Shown piece by piece: positions 34,300 to 42,674 of a DNA stretch of 64,000 nt (its first letter is position 1; each line of letters starts with the position of its first letter). Under the pieces are notes generated by a model. The model made no database searches, was not told the origin of the DNA, and saw only the letters and a list, made by a program, of their open reading frames with translations. Both the position numbers and the translations under genes were made by a program. Source of the stretch: JBBQWR01 sp038210495. Lineage in GTDB: Bacteria > Planctomycetota > Planctomycetia > Pirellulales > DATAWG01. The stretch spans positions 1 through 64,000 of the forward strand of contig JBBQWR010000031.1 in the NCBI GenBank assembly GCA_038210495.1. The letters are read 5' to 3'.

Positions 34300-35349
34300 T
34301 TACTTTTTTCCGAGCGCCGCGCGTTTCTGGGCGATGCTTTCCAGAAGCACCTTTTGCGGATCGGCAAATTTCTTCAGCCCCTCGTCCATGAGCGTCTTCT
34401 CCATGTGCTCAACGTCGACCAACCGGTCGATCTCGGCCAGCACGTCGACGGGCGGCAGTTGATCGACCTCACGGGTGAATGAACGGCCGCTTTTCTGCAC
34501 GTCGTCGTTCGTCTTCGGCGGGTTGGTCTCGATATCGCTGCCGGCGAACGCGGCGACGTATTTCCACGCGGGGTCGCCAGCCTTTTTCGTCCCCGTGCTG
34601 GCGAAAATCATCTCCTGATTGAGCGGCGTGTTTTGGGCGGTCCAGAAATCCAAATTCTCTTTCCAAATCCGCTTCGCGTTGACGATCCCGACCTCGCCCT
34701 GAGCCGCCGCCGACAAATTTGGCACGTGCTTCTCGGTATACACATCCACCCGCGACACGAAAATACTGTACACGCTCTTGAACTGATCGAGCGATTTTCG
34801 CCGCCGAGCGCCCCTGAGCATGCTGTCGCGGGCGATGCGATATTGCCGCGGCGAAAAGATGAGCGTTACATTGAGCGTCACGCCCGAGGCGCAAAGCTCT
34901 TCGATCGCGTCCAGCCCGGCGGGCGTGGCCGGGACCTTGATCATGCGGTTCTTGTGGCCGGCCGACCATTGTCGCCCCAGTTCGATATACCGCGCGACTC
35001 GCTCTTTGTGCGGCGGGGCCGTGGAGTCTTCCAGCAGCGGATCCAACTCGAAGCTCACGTAGCCGTCGTTGCCGTGAGTCTCTTCCCAAACCGGCAAGAA
35101 CACTCCTTGGGCGTCGCGCACCAACTCGTCGGTCATTCGCCAGGCGATCGTGCTGTCGTCGAGTCCTTCGGCCAACAGGGCTTCGAGCCGCTTGTCGAAC
35201 CGACCGGTCTTCACCAGATCGGACACGATGATCGGATTGGACGTAGCGCCGGTCGCTCCGAGTTTTCGATTGGACCTGACCAAATCAGGATCGATCGAAT
35301 CGAGCCAGACCTTGGTTCCGCAAGCGACGAGCGATTCGAGAGGCGTCAT
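34300..35349 (-). CDS. tal: Transaldolase
   Basis: A 349-residue enzyme of the non-oxidative pentose phosphate pathway that transfers a three-carbon unit from sedoheptulose 7-phosphate. GATGATSNPIIVSDLVKTGRF is the N-terminal transaldolase motif (TSNP). The Schiff-base lysine lies in NRMIKVPATPAGLDAIEEL, and VTLNVTLIFSPRQY and YSIFVSRVDVYTEKH give the strand ends with the catalytic Asp/Asn environment. An Ala/Lys-rich tail closes the protein. The start has AGGTAG about 9 bases upstream. Convergent with the helicase gene, separated by 148 bp holding a repeat. The length fits class II-type (long) bacterial transaldolases. Confidence 0.93.
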   Translation of the reverse strand: MTPLESLVACGTKVWLDSIDPDLVRSNRKLGATGATSNPIIVSDLVKTGRFDKRLEALLAEGLDDSTIAWRMTDELVRDAQGVFLPVWEETHGNDGYVSFELDPLLEDSTAPPHKERVARYIELGRQWSAGHKNRMIKVPATPAGLDAIEELCASGVTLNVTLIFSPRQYRIARDSMLRGARRRKSLDQFKSVYSIFVSRVDVYTEKHVPNLSAAAQGEVGIVNAKRIWKENLDFWTAQNTPLNQEMIFASTGTKKAGDPAWKYVAAFAGSDIETNPPKTNDDVQKSGRSFTREVDQLPPVDVLAEIDRLVDVEHMEKTLMDEGLKKFADPQKVLLESIAQKRAALGKK

Positions 35350-35619
35350 AGTAAACGGCTACCTGTGATAGTGTTGCGTTAGAATTGCTCACAAAACCGC
35401 CGGGGACTGTCCCCATTTTTCGCAGTCCGCGGACTTCGGTGAGCTCAGTCGAACCGAGCAACTCTGGGGGAATGCCCCCTTCTCCGAGGCCGAACGACAT
35501 ACCCGGACGAAAAATATGATATCCGTCGGCCGAGGACTTGTCGAATCCCGGCGTTTGTCCCCGCTCTCACCACCTGAAGCGCAACGAATGCGGGAGAGGG
35601 CGCGGCAAGAAGCCGGCGG

Positions 35620-36441
35620 CTATGAAGTAGGATTGCCGCTGAGCAGACGCGAGATAAGCTGCTCGGCGTGGGCCGTCGAACTGATGAGCCGAGCGTGACA
35701 GAGCCAATCGGCGCACACGTCGGGGCCGTCATACGAGGCGTCGCCGAGACAGCCGAGAATTCCCGCGGCGATCTGCGCGTTGAGATCGGCGTTGCGATTG
35801 GCGGCCGTGTCCGGTCGCTGGAACGCTTGACGTAGCGACGTCGAGAGCAACTGCCGTCGCTGATCAGTGGTCGAGATTTCATCCCGGCGAGCGTCTTCGT
35901 CCGAGTCTTGAGCAAAATCCAGCACGCGCCGTCGGTCGTGAGCAATCATCTCTAGATTGCAGATCGGAGCGAATGGAGCGAGCAGCAAGTCGGCCCATCG
36001 CTCGCAGACCCGGCGCAAGTGATCCAGCGATCGGGCTGCCCGCTGAGCGGCGCCGGGGGGCGCGGTCGACATGAGATTGAGCACGCGCCGCCGAGATTCG
36101 AGATGACTGACCAGCACGCTCCGGCCGATGAGTTCCAGTTCGCGCTCGCCCGAGCTTTGATCCGAGGCGGCGCAGGCAGCCGTCCAGACTCGGGTCAGAA
36201 TTTCGGCCATCAAGATTTCTTCACAGACGTAAAGCACCTGCGGGGCTGAGGTGGAATTGCCCGCCTCGCTCACCAAACTTCCCGATTCCTTCAGCCGGCG
36301 CGACCAGCGATCGATTCGGCATTTGGAAGCGGTCCAATAGGTTTCGCCTCCGGCCGCATTAAGCTTGCCGTCGCCACGCAATAGCGCGGGAGTCGCCGAC
36401 GAGACGAGCCCCGCCAATTCAACGAGATCGGATGCGTTCAT
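35620..36441 (-). CDS. Conserved planctomycete protein of unknown function
   Basis: A 273-residue helical protein without signal peptide or membrane helix. The composition is Ala/Arg/Leu-rich with helices such as EEILMAEILTRVWTAACAAS, VLVSHLESRRRVLNLMST, RRQLLSTSLRQAFQR and AEQLISRLLSG. I recognise no motif or domain. The long charged helices suggest a helical-bundle protein, possibly acting through protein-protein contacts. A long spacer on both sides makes operon membership unlikely. The gene is supported by its length and by codon use like its neighbours. Nothing in it points to a function. Confidence 0.6.
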   Translation of the reverse strand: MNASDLVELAGLVSSATPALLRGDGKLNAAGGETYWTASKCRIDRWSRRLKESGSLVSEAGNSTSAPQVLYVCEEILMAEILTRVWTAACAASDQSSGERELELIGRSVLVSHLESRRRVLNLMSTAPPGAAQRAARSLDHLRRVCERWADLLLAPFAPICNLEMIAHDRRRVLDFAQDSDEDARRDEISTTDQRRQLLSTSLRQAFQRPDTAANRNADLNAQIAAGILGCLGDASYDGPDVCADWLCHARLISSTAHAEQLISRLLSGNPTS

Positions 36442-36731
36442 GAACTTCCGGCGGCGGCTGAGGCGAAGGACTTCCGTGGCCGACTCAAGAGCAGGTTCGG
36501 CGCCGCGGGACTCAGGCGACGATCAAACCCGAGCGGAACACTCGATTGCCGCCCGACTTAAGCTCCGAATCGGCCTGGGGCCACGCCCCTCGACCAAGTG
36601 GCGTTTTCGCGACAATCGTTGATTCTCGGGATTCGCGAGAAGGGCGGCGGCGGTTAAAATCGTCGCAAACCTCGCAAACCGCCAACGATCAACTCTGGCC
36701 GTTTGGCTTATCTACGAAGGAACATGTTCAC

Positions 36732-37157
36732 ATGGCCCATCCCGATCTCGACCTTCTGCTGAATGAATCGCTCGACGCCGCGGAGCATTTTCTGGAATCG
36801 ATCGGCGAGCTGTTTCCGTTTGTCGTGACCATGTCGCCGACCGGCGAGATTGGCCATTCCCAAGAGCATCTGGGGACGGACCATACGCCGAAGCATGAAA
36901 CGGTCGAAACGCTCTTGGCCGGCCTAAAGAAATCGGCCCCCAAATACAAAGCGACGGCCGTGGTGTCCGATGTTCAGACCACGCCGCCGGGTGGGGCGGC
37001 CGAGCAGCCAGCGATCCGCGTCATTCTCGAACATCGCACCGAGCCGCCGGTGACATGCTTCTTGCCCTACAAGCAGGAGAAGGGCAAATACGGCTTCGGC
37101 GAGGTATTCGCTCGCAAAGGCGAACGACAGGTGTTCGTGCGGGAGCCGAAAAAGTGA
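36732..37157 (+). CDS. Conserved small protein, unknown function
   Basis: A 141-residue acidic protein starting MAHPDLDLLLNESLDAAEHFLESIGELFPF and ending with GKYGFGEVFARKGERQVFVRE. The middle has VVSDVQTTPPGGAAEQPAIRVILEHR, which resembles an alternating beta-strand motif. The start (36732) has AAGGA 10 bases upstream; a longer frame from 36546 is not needed. I recognise no family. Short proteins with this DLDLLLNESLDAAE style start are found in several planctomycetes. No partner is evident; the next gene is convergent. Confidence 0.6.
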   Translation: MAHPDLDLLLNESLDAAEHFLESIGELFPFVVTMSPTGEIGHSQEHLGTDHTPKHETVETLLAGLKKSAPKYKATAVVSDVQTTPPGGAAEQPAIRVILEHRTEPPVTCFLPYKQEKGKYGFGEVFARKGERQVFVREPKK

Positions 37158-37248
37158 CGAGGCGTTTTAGACAGGATTTACAGGATAATCGATCGGCGGG
37201 CGCTTCGAGGCTGGCCGTTTCCGATCGGCGCCAAGCGAGTCGATTTGC

Positions 37249-37560
37249 CTAACCGCGAAAGCCGGATTTGGGGCGGGCCTGCTGCATGATGTGCATCGTG
37301 TGCATGATGTCGTAAGCCGTGAGCTCGCAGAGAAGCTCGGTGACCTGGGCATGCAGCGCGGGATCGAGCTTCGGTTCGAGCTGTTTCATGAGATCGACGA
37401 CGCGGGCTTCTTGGCCCGATAGTTCGTCACGATCGATCTCCCCATCGGCGACCGCGGCGAGAAACGATTCCAGGCGCTGGGCATGTTCGACGATCAGCGG
37501 CGCGTGAGTCGCCTCGTCAAACCAAGCCACGCGAGCCGCTCCAGGTTTTTGTTCGGACAT
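37249..37560 (-). CDS. Conserved small acidic protein, unknown function
   Basis: A 103-residue cytoplasmic-looking protein (MSEQKPGAARVAWFDEATHAP) with a helix-rich body (DRDELSGQEARVVDLMKQLEPKLDPALHAQVTELLCEL) and a His/Met-rich stretch (YDIMHTMHIMQQARPK) near the end, resembling a short metal-binding or helix-capping segment. No domain is recognised. It is convergent with the 141-residue gene, 91 bp apart. A function cannot be given; the His/Met pattern is worth noting as a possible metal-interacting tail. Confidence 0.55.
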   Translation of the reverse strand: MSEQKPGAARVAWFDEATHAPLIVEHAQRLESFLAAVADGEIDRDELSGQEARVVDLMKQLEPKLDPALHAQVTELLCELTAYDIMHTMHIMQQARPKSGFRG

Positions 37561-37688
37561 GGGTATCGATCCTCAATGGAGATGGGACAGAATAAACAGC
37601 GTCCAGGGTGAGTATCCGTCAACTAGCGAGAACCAATCAGGTTTTGCCCGAGACGCCAAGAGTTGACAAGCTTGAATCGATTACGGAT

Positions 37689-38690
37689 TTAAACGGCTCG
37701 CGAAATGGGCGCTCGTCGACACGATTGCCAGAATATCAGGAATAGGGGGAAGTCGCCCAATCCGCACAGTAAAAAACTTGATGGCTCAGGCACGAGGTCG
37801 TAGCCGATCGCGTCCAACACCTGCAAGCCGACTGCGGTCAGCGGCAGGCTGTCCCCCGGGCCGGCGAATGCGTTGAATGCGTCGGGGCCGAAGCCGCTGG
37901 CCCAGTCCCCCAGGTCGCCACCGCCGGGGCCATTGTAGAATTTAAGCAGGGTCTCGCCGCCATCGAGCGAGAAATAGACGCTCGTGTCGCCGGGGGCCAC
38001 CGACGTGGTTCCGTTGCCGGTGTAGCGAAAAATGTCGTAGGGAAGATAAGCGCTCCCTCCGCCGAAGTCGGCGCCCAGCTCGTTGATTCGGCCCATCACT
38101 TCGGTGATCTCATGCTCGGCGGCGCCGATGAAATCAAACTTGCCGGGCACGGCGCGGTTGTTCGGGTCAAACGAATAACTTTGGGATGAGCCGAACGACA
38201 CCGTGCCCGAGAGGCCGTCCGCGGTGCTCGATTCGAAATTGCCGAAACCGAGGGCCGCGGCATTGGCAACGGTGAGATAAAACTGGCCGCCATGCGTCGG
38301 ATCGGCGCCGAAGTGGCTGATCGCGGTCGCGTCGTTGGCCGTCTTGGCGTCGGCCACTAGGGCCGAGGTCAAACCGGCGTAGTCCAGAAATCCGACCAGG
38401 TTCGCTGAACTGCCAGCCAAAACGGACGGGCTTGGGTCGGCTGTGAACGCGATGTGGATTGTGATCGGGTCCGCAAAGCGGTTGTCGATCTCGCTAATCG
38501 CGGTATTGATGCCCGACTGATATTGGGCCGCGTTGGGTAAGTTTGTGATGCTCGAATCGAAGACCGGAACGATCGTGAGCGCCCCTGCCGAGGATGTCCA
38601 GCCGGTAAACGAGACGGCTACCAGAGTCGCCGCGATCGCCAATGAACCGATGCCCGCGGGGCATCGGCAAACTCGTCGAATACGATTCAT
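37689..38690 (-). CDS. Secreted PEP-CTERM protein, NF038122-type metalloprotease-like
   Basis: A 333-residue exported protein. The signal (GSLAIAATLVAVSFTGWTSSAGA) precedes a globular part beginning LTIVPVFDSSITNLPNAAQYQSG. FDFIGAAEHEITEVMGRIN (about residues 185-204) has the HE...GR pattern of the NF038122 metalloprotease-like family that commonly carries PEP-CTERM. The C-terminus, VPEPSSFLLCGLGDFPLFLIFW, is a PEP-CTERM sorting signal: the VPEPSS box, a hydrophobic helix and basic residues (CRRAP). The protein is probably cleaved and held at the cell surface by an exosortase system. The active site is inferred; only one His is near the Glu and other ligands are not obvious. Confidence 0.8.
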   Translation of the reverse strand: MNRIRRVCRCPAGIGSLAIAATLVAVSFTGWTSSAGALTIVPVFDSSITNLPNAAQYQSGINTAISEIDNRFADPITIHIAFTADPSPSVLAGSSANLVGFLDYAGLTSALVADAKTANDATAISHFGADPTHGGQFYLTVANAAALGFGNFESSTADGLSGTVSFGSSQSYSFDPNNRAVPGKFDFIGAAEHEITEVMGRINELGADFGGGSAYLPYDIFRYTGNGTTSVAPGDTSVYFSLDGGETLLKFYNGPGGGDLGDWASGFGPDAFNAFAGPGDSLPLTAVGLQVLDAIGYDLVPEPSSFLLCGLGDFPLFLIFWQSCRRAPISRAV

Positions 38691-38707
38691 TAGCGTTCGC
38701 CTAAGAA

Positions 38708-38764
38708 CCTATCCGAGAACCGTCGGGGACTGTCCCCCCTTTCATCGGACGGTTCTCGGATAGG
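38708..38764. repeat. 17-bp inverted repeat with GGGGACTGTCCCC core
   Basis: CCTATCCGAGAACCGTC at 38708-38724 and its complement at 38748-38764. The loop contains CGGGGACTGTCCCC (38724-38737), a sequence repeated exactly at 35401-35414 upstream of transaldolase. The hairpin follows, in the reverse direction, the start of the PEP-CTERM gene, so it lies in its promoter region or just upstream. It could be a mobile hairpin or a regulatory structure. Confidence 0.6.
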
Positions 38765-38974
38765 CTCTAAATCAAAAATTTAGAAATCAACGGTCGATCG
38801 ACAACCTCCTCTCTATTTGAGAACCGGCCAAAAGTCAACGATTTTGTGCAGCCCGCGACGGCTGACCCCCCGTGAACGATATAGGGACGGGCGACTTTGA
38901 CGTCGAACGGCCAGTCGCCCCGCGACGTCTAAGGATACTTTGACGATCGTCCTTGGACCGATCATACTGGCCGC

Positions 38975-39469
38975 ATGTCAAAATCATCTTCCGAGTTGGT
39001 GACGGCTGCTGCTGGAGTCCCTCGCCCGAGGTTTGATCTCTTCGGATCGTTAAACCGCCGGGCCGTGCTGCGCGGCGCGCTCGTTGGCGCCGGTGGGTCG
39101 CTGGCGATGGTCAGTTGGATTGGGTTCGTGGCCGTGATTGGCATGGCCGCTCAGCGGCTTCCGCCTGAGCGAATGCTCGATCGGCTTCAGTCGGCGTGGG
39201 ACATCCGGCTGCTGGTGCTCATCGCGAACGTCCTAATGAGTATGTTGGCCGGTTATACGGCGGCCCAAGTGGCGGGCATTTTTCGACGAAAGCACGCTCT
39301 GGCGTCCGGCGCCGGAACTGCCGCGGTAAATCTCTTGTTGCTCTTATGGATCGGTAGTCCCTTGCCAGCCTGGTTGGCGGGCCTATCGCTGATTCTGGTG
39401 ATTCCCCTGGCGGCGGTTGGCGGTTTCTTGGCCGAGCCATCTACTCGTGGAGCTCCATCAGGTGGTTAA
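38975..39469 (+). CDS. Small membrane protein, unknown function
   Basis: A 164-residue protein with four predicted membrane helices, for example SLAMVSWIGFVAVIGMAAQ, LLVLIANVLMSMLAGYTAAQ, NLLLLLWIGSPLPAWLAGLSL and LILVIPLAAVGGFLAEP. The N-terminus (MSKSSSELVTAAAGVPRPR) is hydrophilic. It overlaps the next gene by 8 bp (stop at 39469, next start GTG at 39462), so the two are likely translationally coupled. The membrane topology is predictable but no family is recognised. It might be a partner or export helper for the secreted isomerase-like protein. That is only contextual. Confidence 0.6.
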   Translation: MSKSSSELVTAAAGVPRPRFDLFGSLNRRAVLRGALVGAGGSLAMVSWIGFVAVIGMAAQRLPPERMLDRLQSAWDIRLLVLIANVLMSMLAGYTAAQVAGIFRRKHALASGAGTAAVNLLLLLWIGSPLPAWLAGLSLILVIPLAAVGGFLAEPSTRGAPSGG

Positions 39470-40460
39470 TTCGAGTGCGTCAAGAACCGTCGCGGGTAAG
39501 GTTTCGCGTCGGCGAATGTTGGCCGGGGCCGGTGGCTCCGTCGGAGCGCTCGCCGCAGTCGGAATGTTCGCCGTCGCCAAGGCGCCACAGGCCCAGGCCG
39601 CGGACGCGGCAGCCACCGCCTCGCCCTTTCGGATCGGATTGAACACGAGCACGCTCCGCGGTCAGAAACTAACGCTTGGCGAGCTGGTCGATACGGCGGC
39701 CAAGGCCGGCTTTCAATCGCTCGAGCCGTGGATCAGCGAACTCGAAGATCACAAGCGCCGCGGCGGCTCGCTCAAGGATTTGGGCAAGCGGATCAACGAC
39801 CTGGGCATGACGGTGGTCAGCGCCATCGGATTCGCCGAATGGATCGTGGACGACGACGCCCGCCGGGCTAAAGGGCTCGAGCAAGCCAAGCGCGACATGG
39901 ACTTGGTTCGCCAGCTTGGCGGCGAACGGATCGCGGCTCCGCCCGCCGGCGCCACGGATGTCGCGCACTTCGATTTAGCCAAAGCGGCCGAGCGATATCG
40001 AGCGCTGCTCGAAGCCGGCGCGGAGATCGGCGTCGTGCCGCAGGTCGAGGTCTGGGGGTTTTCCAAAACGCTCGGCAAGTTGAGCGACGCGGCGGCGGTG
40101 GCTTTGGATTGTGGCCGGCCGGATGCGTGCGTGTTGCCCGATGTGTTCCATCTGTACAAAGGGGGCTCGGGTTTCGCCGGGCTCAGGCTGCTCAGCGGTA
40201 ACGCGATCCACGTCATTCACACGAACGACTATCCGGACAAGATCAGCCGCGAGGCCATCAAGGATTCCGATCGAGTGTTCCCCGGCGACGGCGTCGCGCC
40301 GCTCAAGACGATTTTCCGCGACCTGCGCGACGCGGGCTTTCGCGGCACACTGTCGATCGAGCTATTCAATCCCACCTACTGGCGCCAAGAACCGGCGACC
40401 GTGGCTCGCGTCGCGCTAGAAAAGACTCGGGCACTGGTCGCCGATGCGCTGAAAGCGTAG
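39462..40460 (+). CDS. Secreted sugar isomerase/epimerase-like TIM-barrel protein
   Basis: A 332-residue protein with a twin-arginine type signal (SRRRMLAGAGGSVGALAAVG) and a mature xylose-isomerase-like TIM barrel (AP_endonuc_2-type). FRIGLNTSTLRGQKLTLGELV is strand 1; GGERIAAPPAGATDVAHFD, QVEVWGFSKTLGKL and CVLPDVFHLYKGGS follow, and HVIHTNDYPDKISREAIKDSDR and GTLSIELFNPTYW give the remaining metal-ligand strands (Glu, Asp, His, Glu). A GTG start at 39462 with GGAG at 39449-39452 is preferred over the ATG at 39417, which would put hydrophobic sequence before the twin-arginine motif. Such proteins often remodel sugars extracellularly; the true substrate is unknown. Confidence 0.8.
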   Translation: MVNSSASRTVAGKVSRRRMLAGAGGSVGALAAVGMFAVAKAPQAQAADAAATASPFRIGLNTSTLRGQKLTLGELVDTAAKAGFQSLEPWISELEDHKRRGGSLKDLGKRINDLGMTVVSAIGFAEWIVDDDARRAKGLEQAKRDMDLVRQLGGERIAAPPAGATDVAHFDLAKAAERYRALLEAGAEIGVVPQVEVWGFSKTLGKLSDAAAVALDCGRPDACVLPDVFHLYKGGSGFAGLRLLSGNAIHVIHTNDYPDKISREAIKDSDRVFPGDGVAPLKTIFRDLRDAGFRGTLSIELFNPTYWRQEPATVARVALEKTRALVADALKA

Positions 40461-41387
40461 ATGGCATCCGCAAGCGAACCCGGCGCCGATTCAGCACCCA
40501 ACGACGATTGGCTGTCGCTGTATCCATTTCCGTCGCATTTCACTGAAATCGGCGGCCAGCGAATGCATTATCTGGATGAAGGCGCCGGCCCTCCGCTGCT
40601 GCTGGTGCACGGCAATCCGACTTGGTCGTTCCACTGGCGAGCGCTCATTCTTGCTCTCCGTAGTCGCAATCGAATGGTGGCGCCAGATCACATCGGCTGC
40701 GGCTTGAGCGACAAGCCTCAAGATTATCCGTATCGACTCGAGCGTCACATCCAGAACCTCTGCGAGTTGGTCGAGCGGCTCGATCTGCGCAACATAACGC
40801 TGGTCGCTCAGGATTGGGGCGGCGCGATCGGGCTGGGCGCCGTCCTGCGGCTGCGCGAGCGATTCAATCGACTGGTGCTTTTCAACACCGGCGCGTTCAG
40901 GTCCAACCGAATGCCCCTGCGGATCCGAGTCTGTCGCGTGCCCGTCTTGGGACCGCTCGCGGTGCGCGGCTGCAATGCTTTTGCCCGGGCGGCGCTTCGC
41001 ATGGCGGTGGCCAACCCGAAGCGCCTATCGAGCGCGATCCGCGCCGGCATTTTGGCGCCTTACGATGCCTGGGATCACCGGATCGCAATCCAGCGGTTCG
41101 TCGAAGATATCCCGACGTCTCCAAATCATCCCAGCTATCAAACGCTGCTCGACATCGAACAGGGGTTGCCCTCGCTTGCGACGCTGCCAACTCTGCTCGT
41201 GTGGGGCATGCAAGATTGGTGCTTCACCCCGCATTTTCTAGAGCGCTTCATCGACTTCTTTCCGGTGGCCGAGGTTCATCGCCTCGCCGCAGCCGGCCAC
41301 TGGGTCATGGAGGACGCGCCCGAACAAGCTATTGCGATCGTTCGGGAGTTCCTCGAACGCAATTCGCCGCCGACTGGGAATTGCTAA
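40461..41387 (+). CDS. Alpha/beta-hydrolase, haloalkane dehalogenase/OleB-like
   Basis: A 308-residue enzyme that starts immediately after the previous stop (ATG at 40461). LLVHGNPTWSFHWR, VAPDHIGCGLSDKP and LVAQDWGGAIGLG are the oxyanion-hole, strand-5 and nucleophile-elbow segments; the Asp of QDWGG replaces Ser, as in haloalkane dehalogenases and OleB beta-lactone decarboxylases. AAAGHWVMEDAPEQ carries the catalytic His. Trp after the nucleophile and the HGNPTWSFHWR motif suit this subfamily. OleB acts with OleACD in long-chain olefin synthesis, but none of these is nearby, so the substrate (halide, lactone or other ester) is open. It probably forms a unit with the two genes upstream. Confidence 0.8.
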   Translation: MASASEPGADSAPNDDWLSLYPFPSHFTEIGGQRMHYLDEGAGPPLLLVHGNPTWSFHWRALILALRSRNRMVAPDHIGCGLSDKPQDYPYRLERHIQNLCELVERLDLRNITLVAQDWGGAIGLGAVLRLRERFNRLVLFNTGAFRSNRMPLRIRVCRVPVLGPLAVRGCNAFARAALRMAVANPKRLSSAIRAGILAPYDAWDHRIAIQRFVEDIPTSPNHPSYQTLLDIEQGLPSLATLPTLLVWGMQDWCFTPHFLERFIDFFPVAEVHRLAAAGHWVMEDAPEQAIAIVREFLERNSPPTGNC

Positions 41388-41453
41388 AGTCCAGCGGCGA
41401 CGGCGTCCGATATACGGCACGACGAACCATCTTTGTCTCGCCGTGGAACGGAC

Positions 41454-42446
41454 ATGAACAGCATTCGAAAAGCGGCCGTTTTGCTCATGAGTTTGCCCGA
41501 GGACCAGGCCGCTCAGGTGCTGGGCAAGCTCACGCCGAAGCAGGTTGAGGCCGTCACGATCGAAATCGCCCGGCTCGGCGATATCTCGGGCGACGAGCAG
41601 GAATTGGTGATCAACGAATTCGCCGATAGCAACCCGACATCGCTCAGCGGCAGCAAGGGGGGCCTGGAGGCCGCCAAGTCTCTCGTCGAAAAGGCGATGG
41701 GCAAGAACGCCGGCAACACCCTCGACAATGTCCGCCAGCAGATCGAGGCCTTGCCGTTCGGCTTTCTGCAAAAGGTCGATAGCCAAAATTTGCTAACCTT
41801 CATCATCGACGAGCATCCCCAGACGATCGCCCTGATCCTTTCGCACATTCCGGCGACGCAGGCGGCCAATATCATCGCCGGACTGCCGAGCGATCGCCAA
41901 TTGTCGGTCATTCGCCGCGTGGCCATGATGGGCCAAACCAATCCCGAGATCATTCAAGAAGTCGAGCGCGGTTTGGAGAACCGGATGTCGAGCGTGATGA
42001 GCCAGCAGTTCGAAGCCGCCGGCGGAGTGCCCACAGTCGCCGAAATCTTGAACGTGGCCGATCGCGCGACCGAGCGGACGCTGCTGGAAAATCTCGCTCA
42101 AGAGGATCCCGATTTGGTGGAGGAGATTCGCCGCCTGATGTTCGTGTTCGAAGACCTAACCAAGTTCTCGGACAAGGACATTCAGATGGTGCTAAAGAAC
42201 GTCGAGACCTCGCAATGGGCGATGGCTCTCAAGGGCGCCAGCGAGGACCTCAAGCAGAAGGTCATGGGCAATATGTCCCAGCGGGCCGGCGACATGCTCC
42301 GCGAGGAAATGGAATATCTCGGTCCCGTGAAGCTATCGACCGTCGAACAGACGCAGCAGCAGATTGTCGACGTCGTCAGGCGATTGGAAGACGCGGGCGA
42401 AATCACGCTCGAAGCCGGCGAGACGGAGGAGCAGTTTATTCAGTAG
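41454..42446 (+). CDS. fliG: Flagellar motor switch protein FliG
   Basis: A 330-residue switch protein that links the MS ring to the C ring and interacts with the stators. It begins MNSIRKAAVLLMSLPEDQAAQVL, the FliG N-domain. The middle domain carries the EHPQTIALILSHI signature, and the C-domain has EIRRLMFVFEDLTKFSDKDIQ and LKGASEDLKQKVMGNMSQRAGDML, the charged helix contacting MotA. The start is the second ATG of an open frame that continues 21 bp upstream. It stands apart from the flhA-fliA cluster (about 17 kb away), with no other flagellar genes next to it. Confidence 0.93.
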   Translation: MNSIRKAAVLLMSLPEDQAAQVLGKLTPKQVEAVTIEIARLGDISGDEQELVINEFADSNPTSLSGSKGGLEAAKSLVEKAMGKNAGNTLDNVRQQIEALPFGFLQKVDSQNLLTFIIDEHPQTIALILSHIPATQAANIIAGLPSDRQLSVIRRVAMMGQTNPEIIQEVERGLENRMSSVMSQQFEAAGGVPTVAEILNVADRATERTLLENLAQEDPDLVEEIRRLMFVFEDLTKFSDKDIQMVLKNVETSQWAMALKGASEDLKQKVMGNMSQRAGDMLREEMEYLGPVKLSTVEQTQQQIVDVVRRLEDAGEITLEAGETEEQFIQ

Positions 42447-42674
42447 GGCGGAGTGGGCACATTGCCAAAGCGATCCGCTGAGCAGCCGCCGCCCGGAATG
42501 ACCACCGCAAGGCCGACGTGGTGGATGATTGGTTTGTCGACTCCGGCTCTTGATGCTGCAATCGTGGGGTCACGTTAAATCCAGGGAGCTTACGCTCCCC
42601 GCTCGCCTACTGGTCTTGGCGCTGAGACGCTCGCCCCCTTTCGCGGGCATGTTGCGCTTGATAGCATACGCGCC

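Noticed and set aside
35445..35945. Open frame on the minus strand overlapping the 273-residue gene
   Set aside because: It is a shadow frame of the 35620-36441 gene, with no signature and atypical codon use.
42584..42599. GGGAGC-TTAC-GCTCCC hairpin as a terminator of fliG
   Set aside because: No T-run follows, and it lies closer to mutS; it may be a spacer hairpin rather than a terminator.
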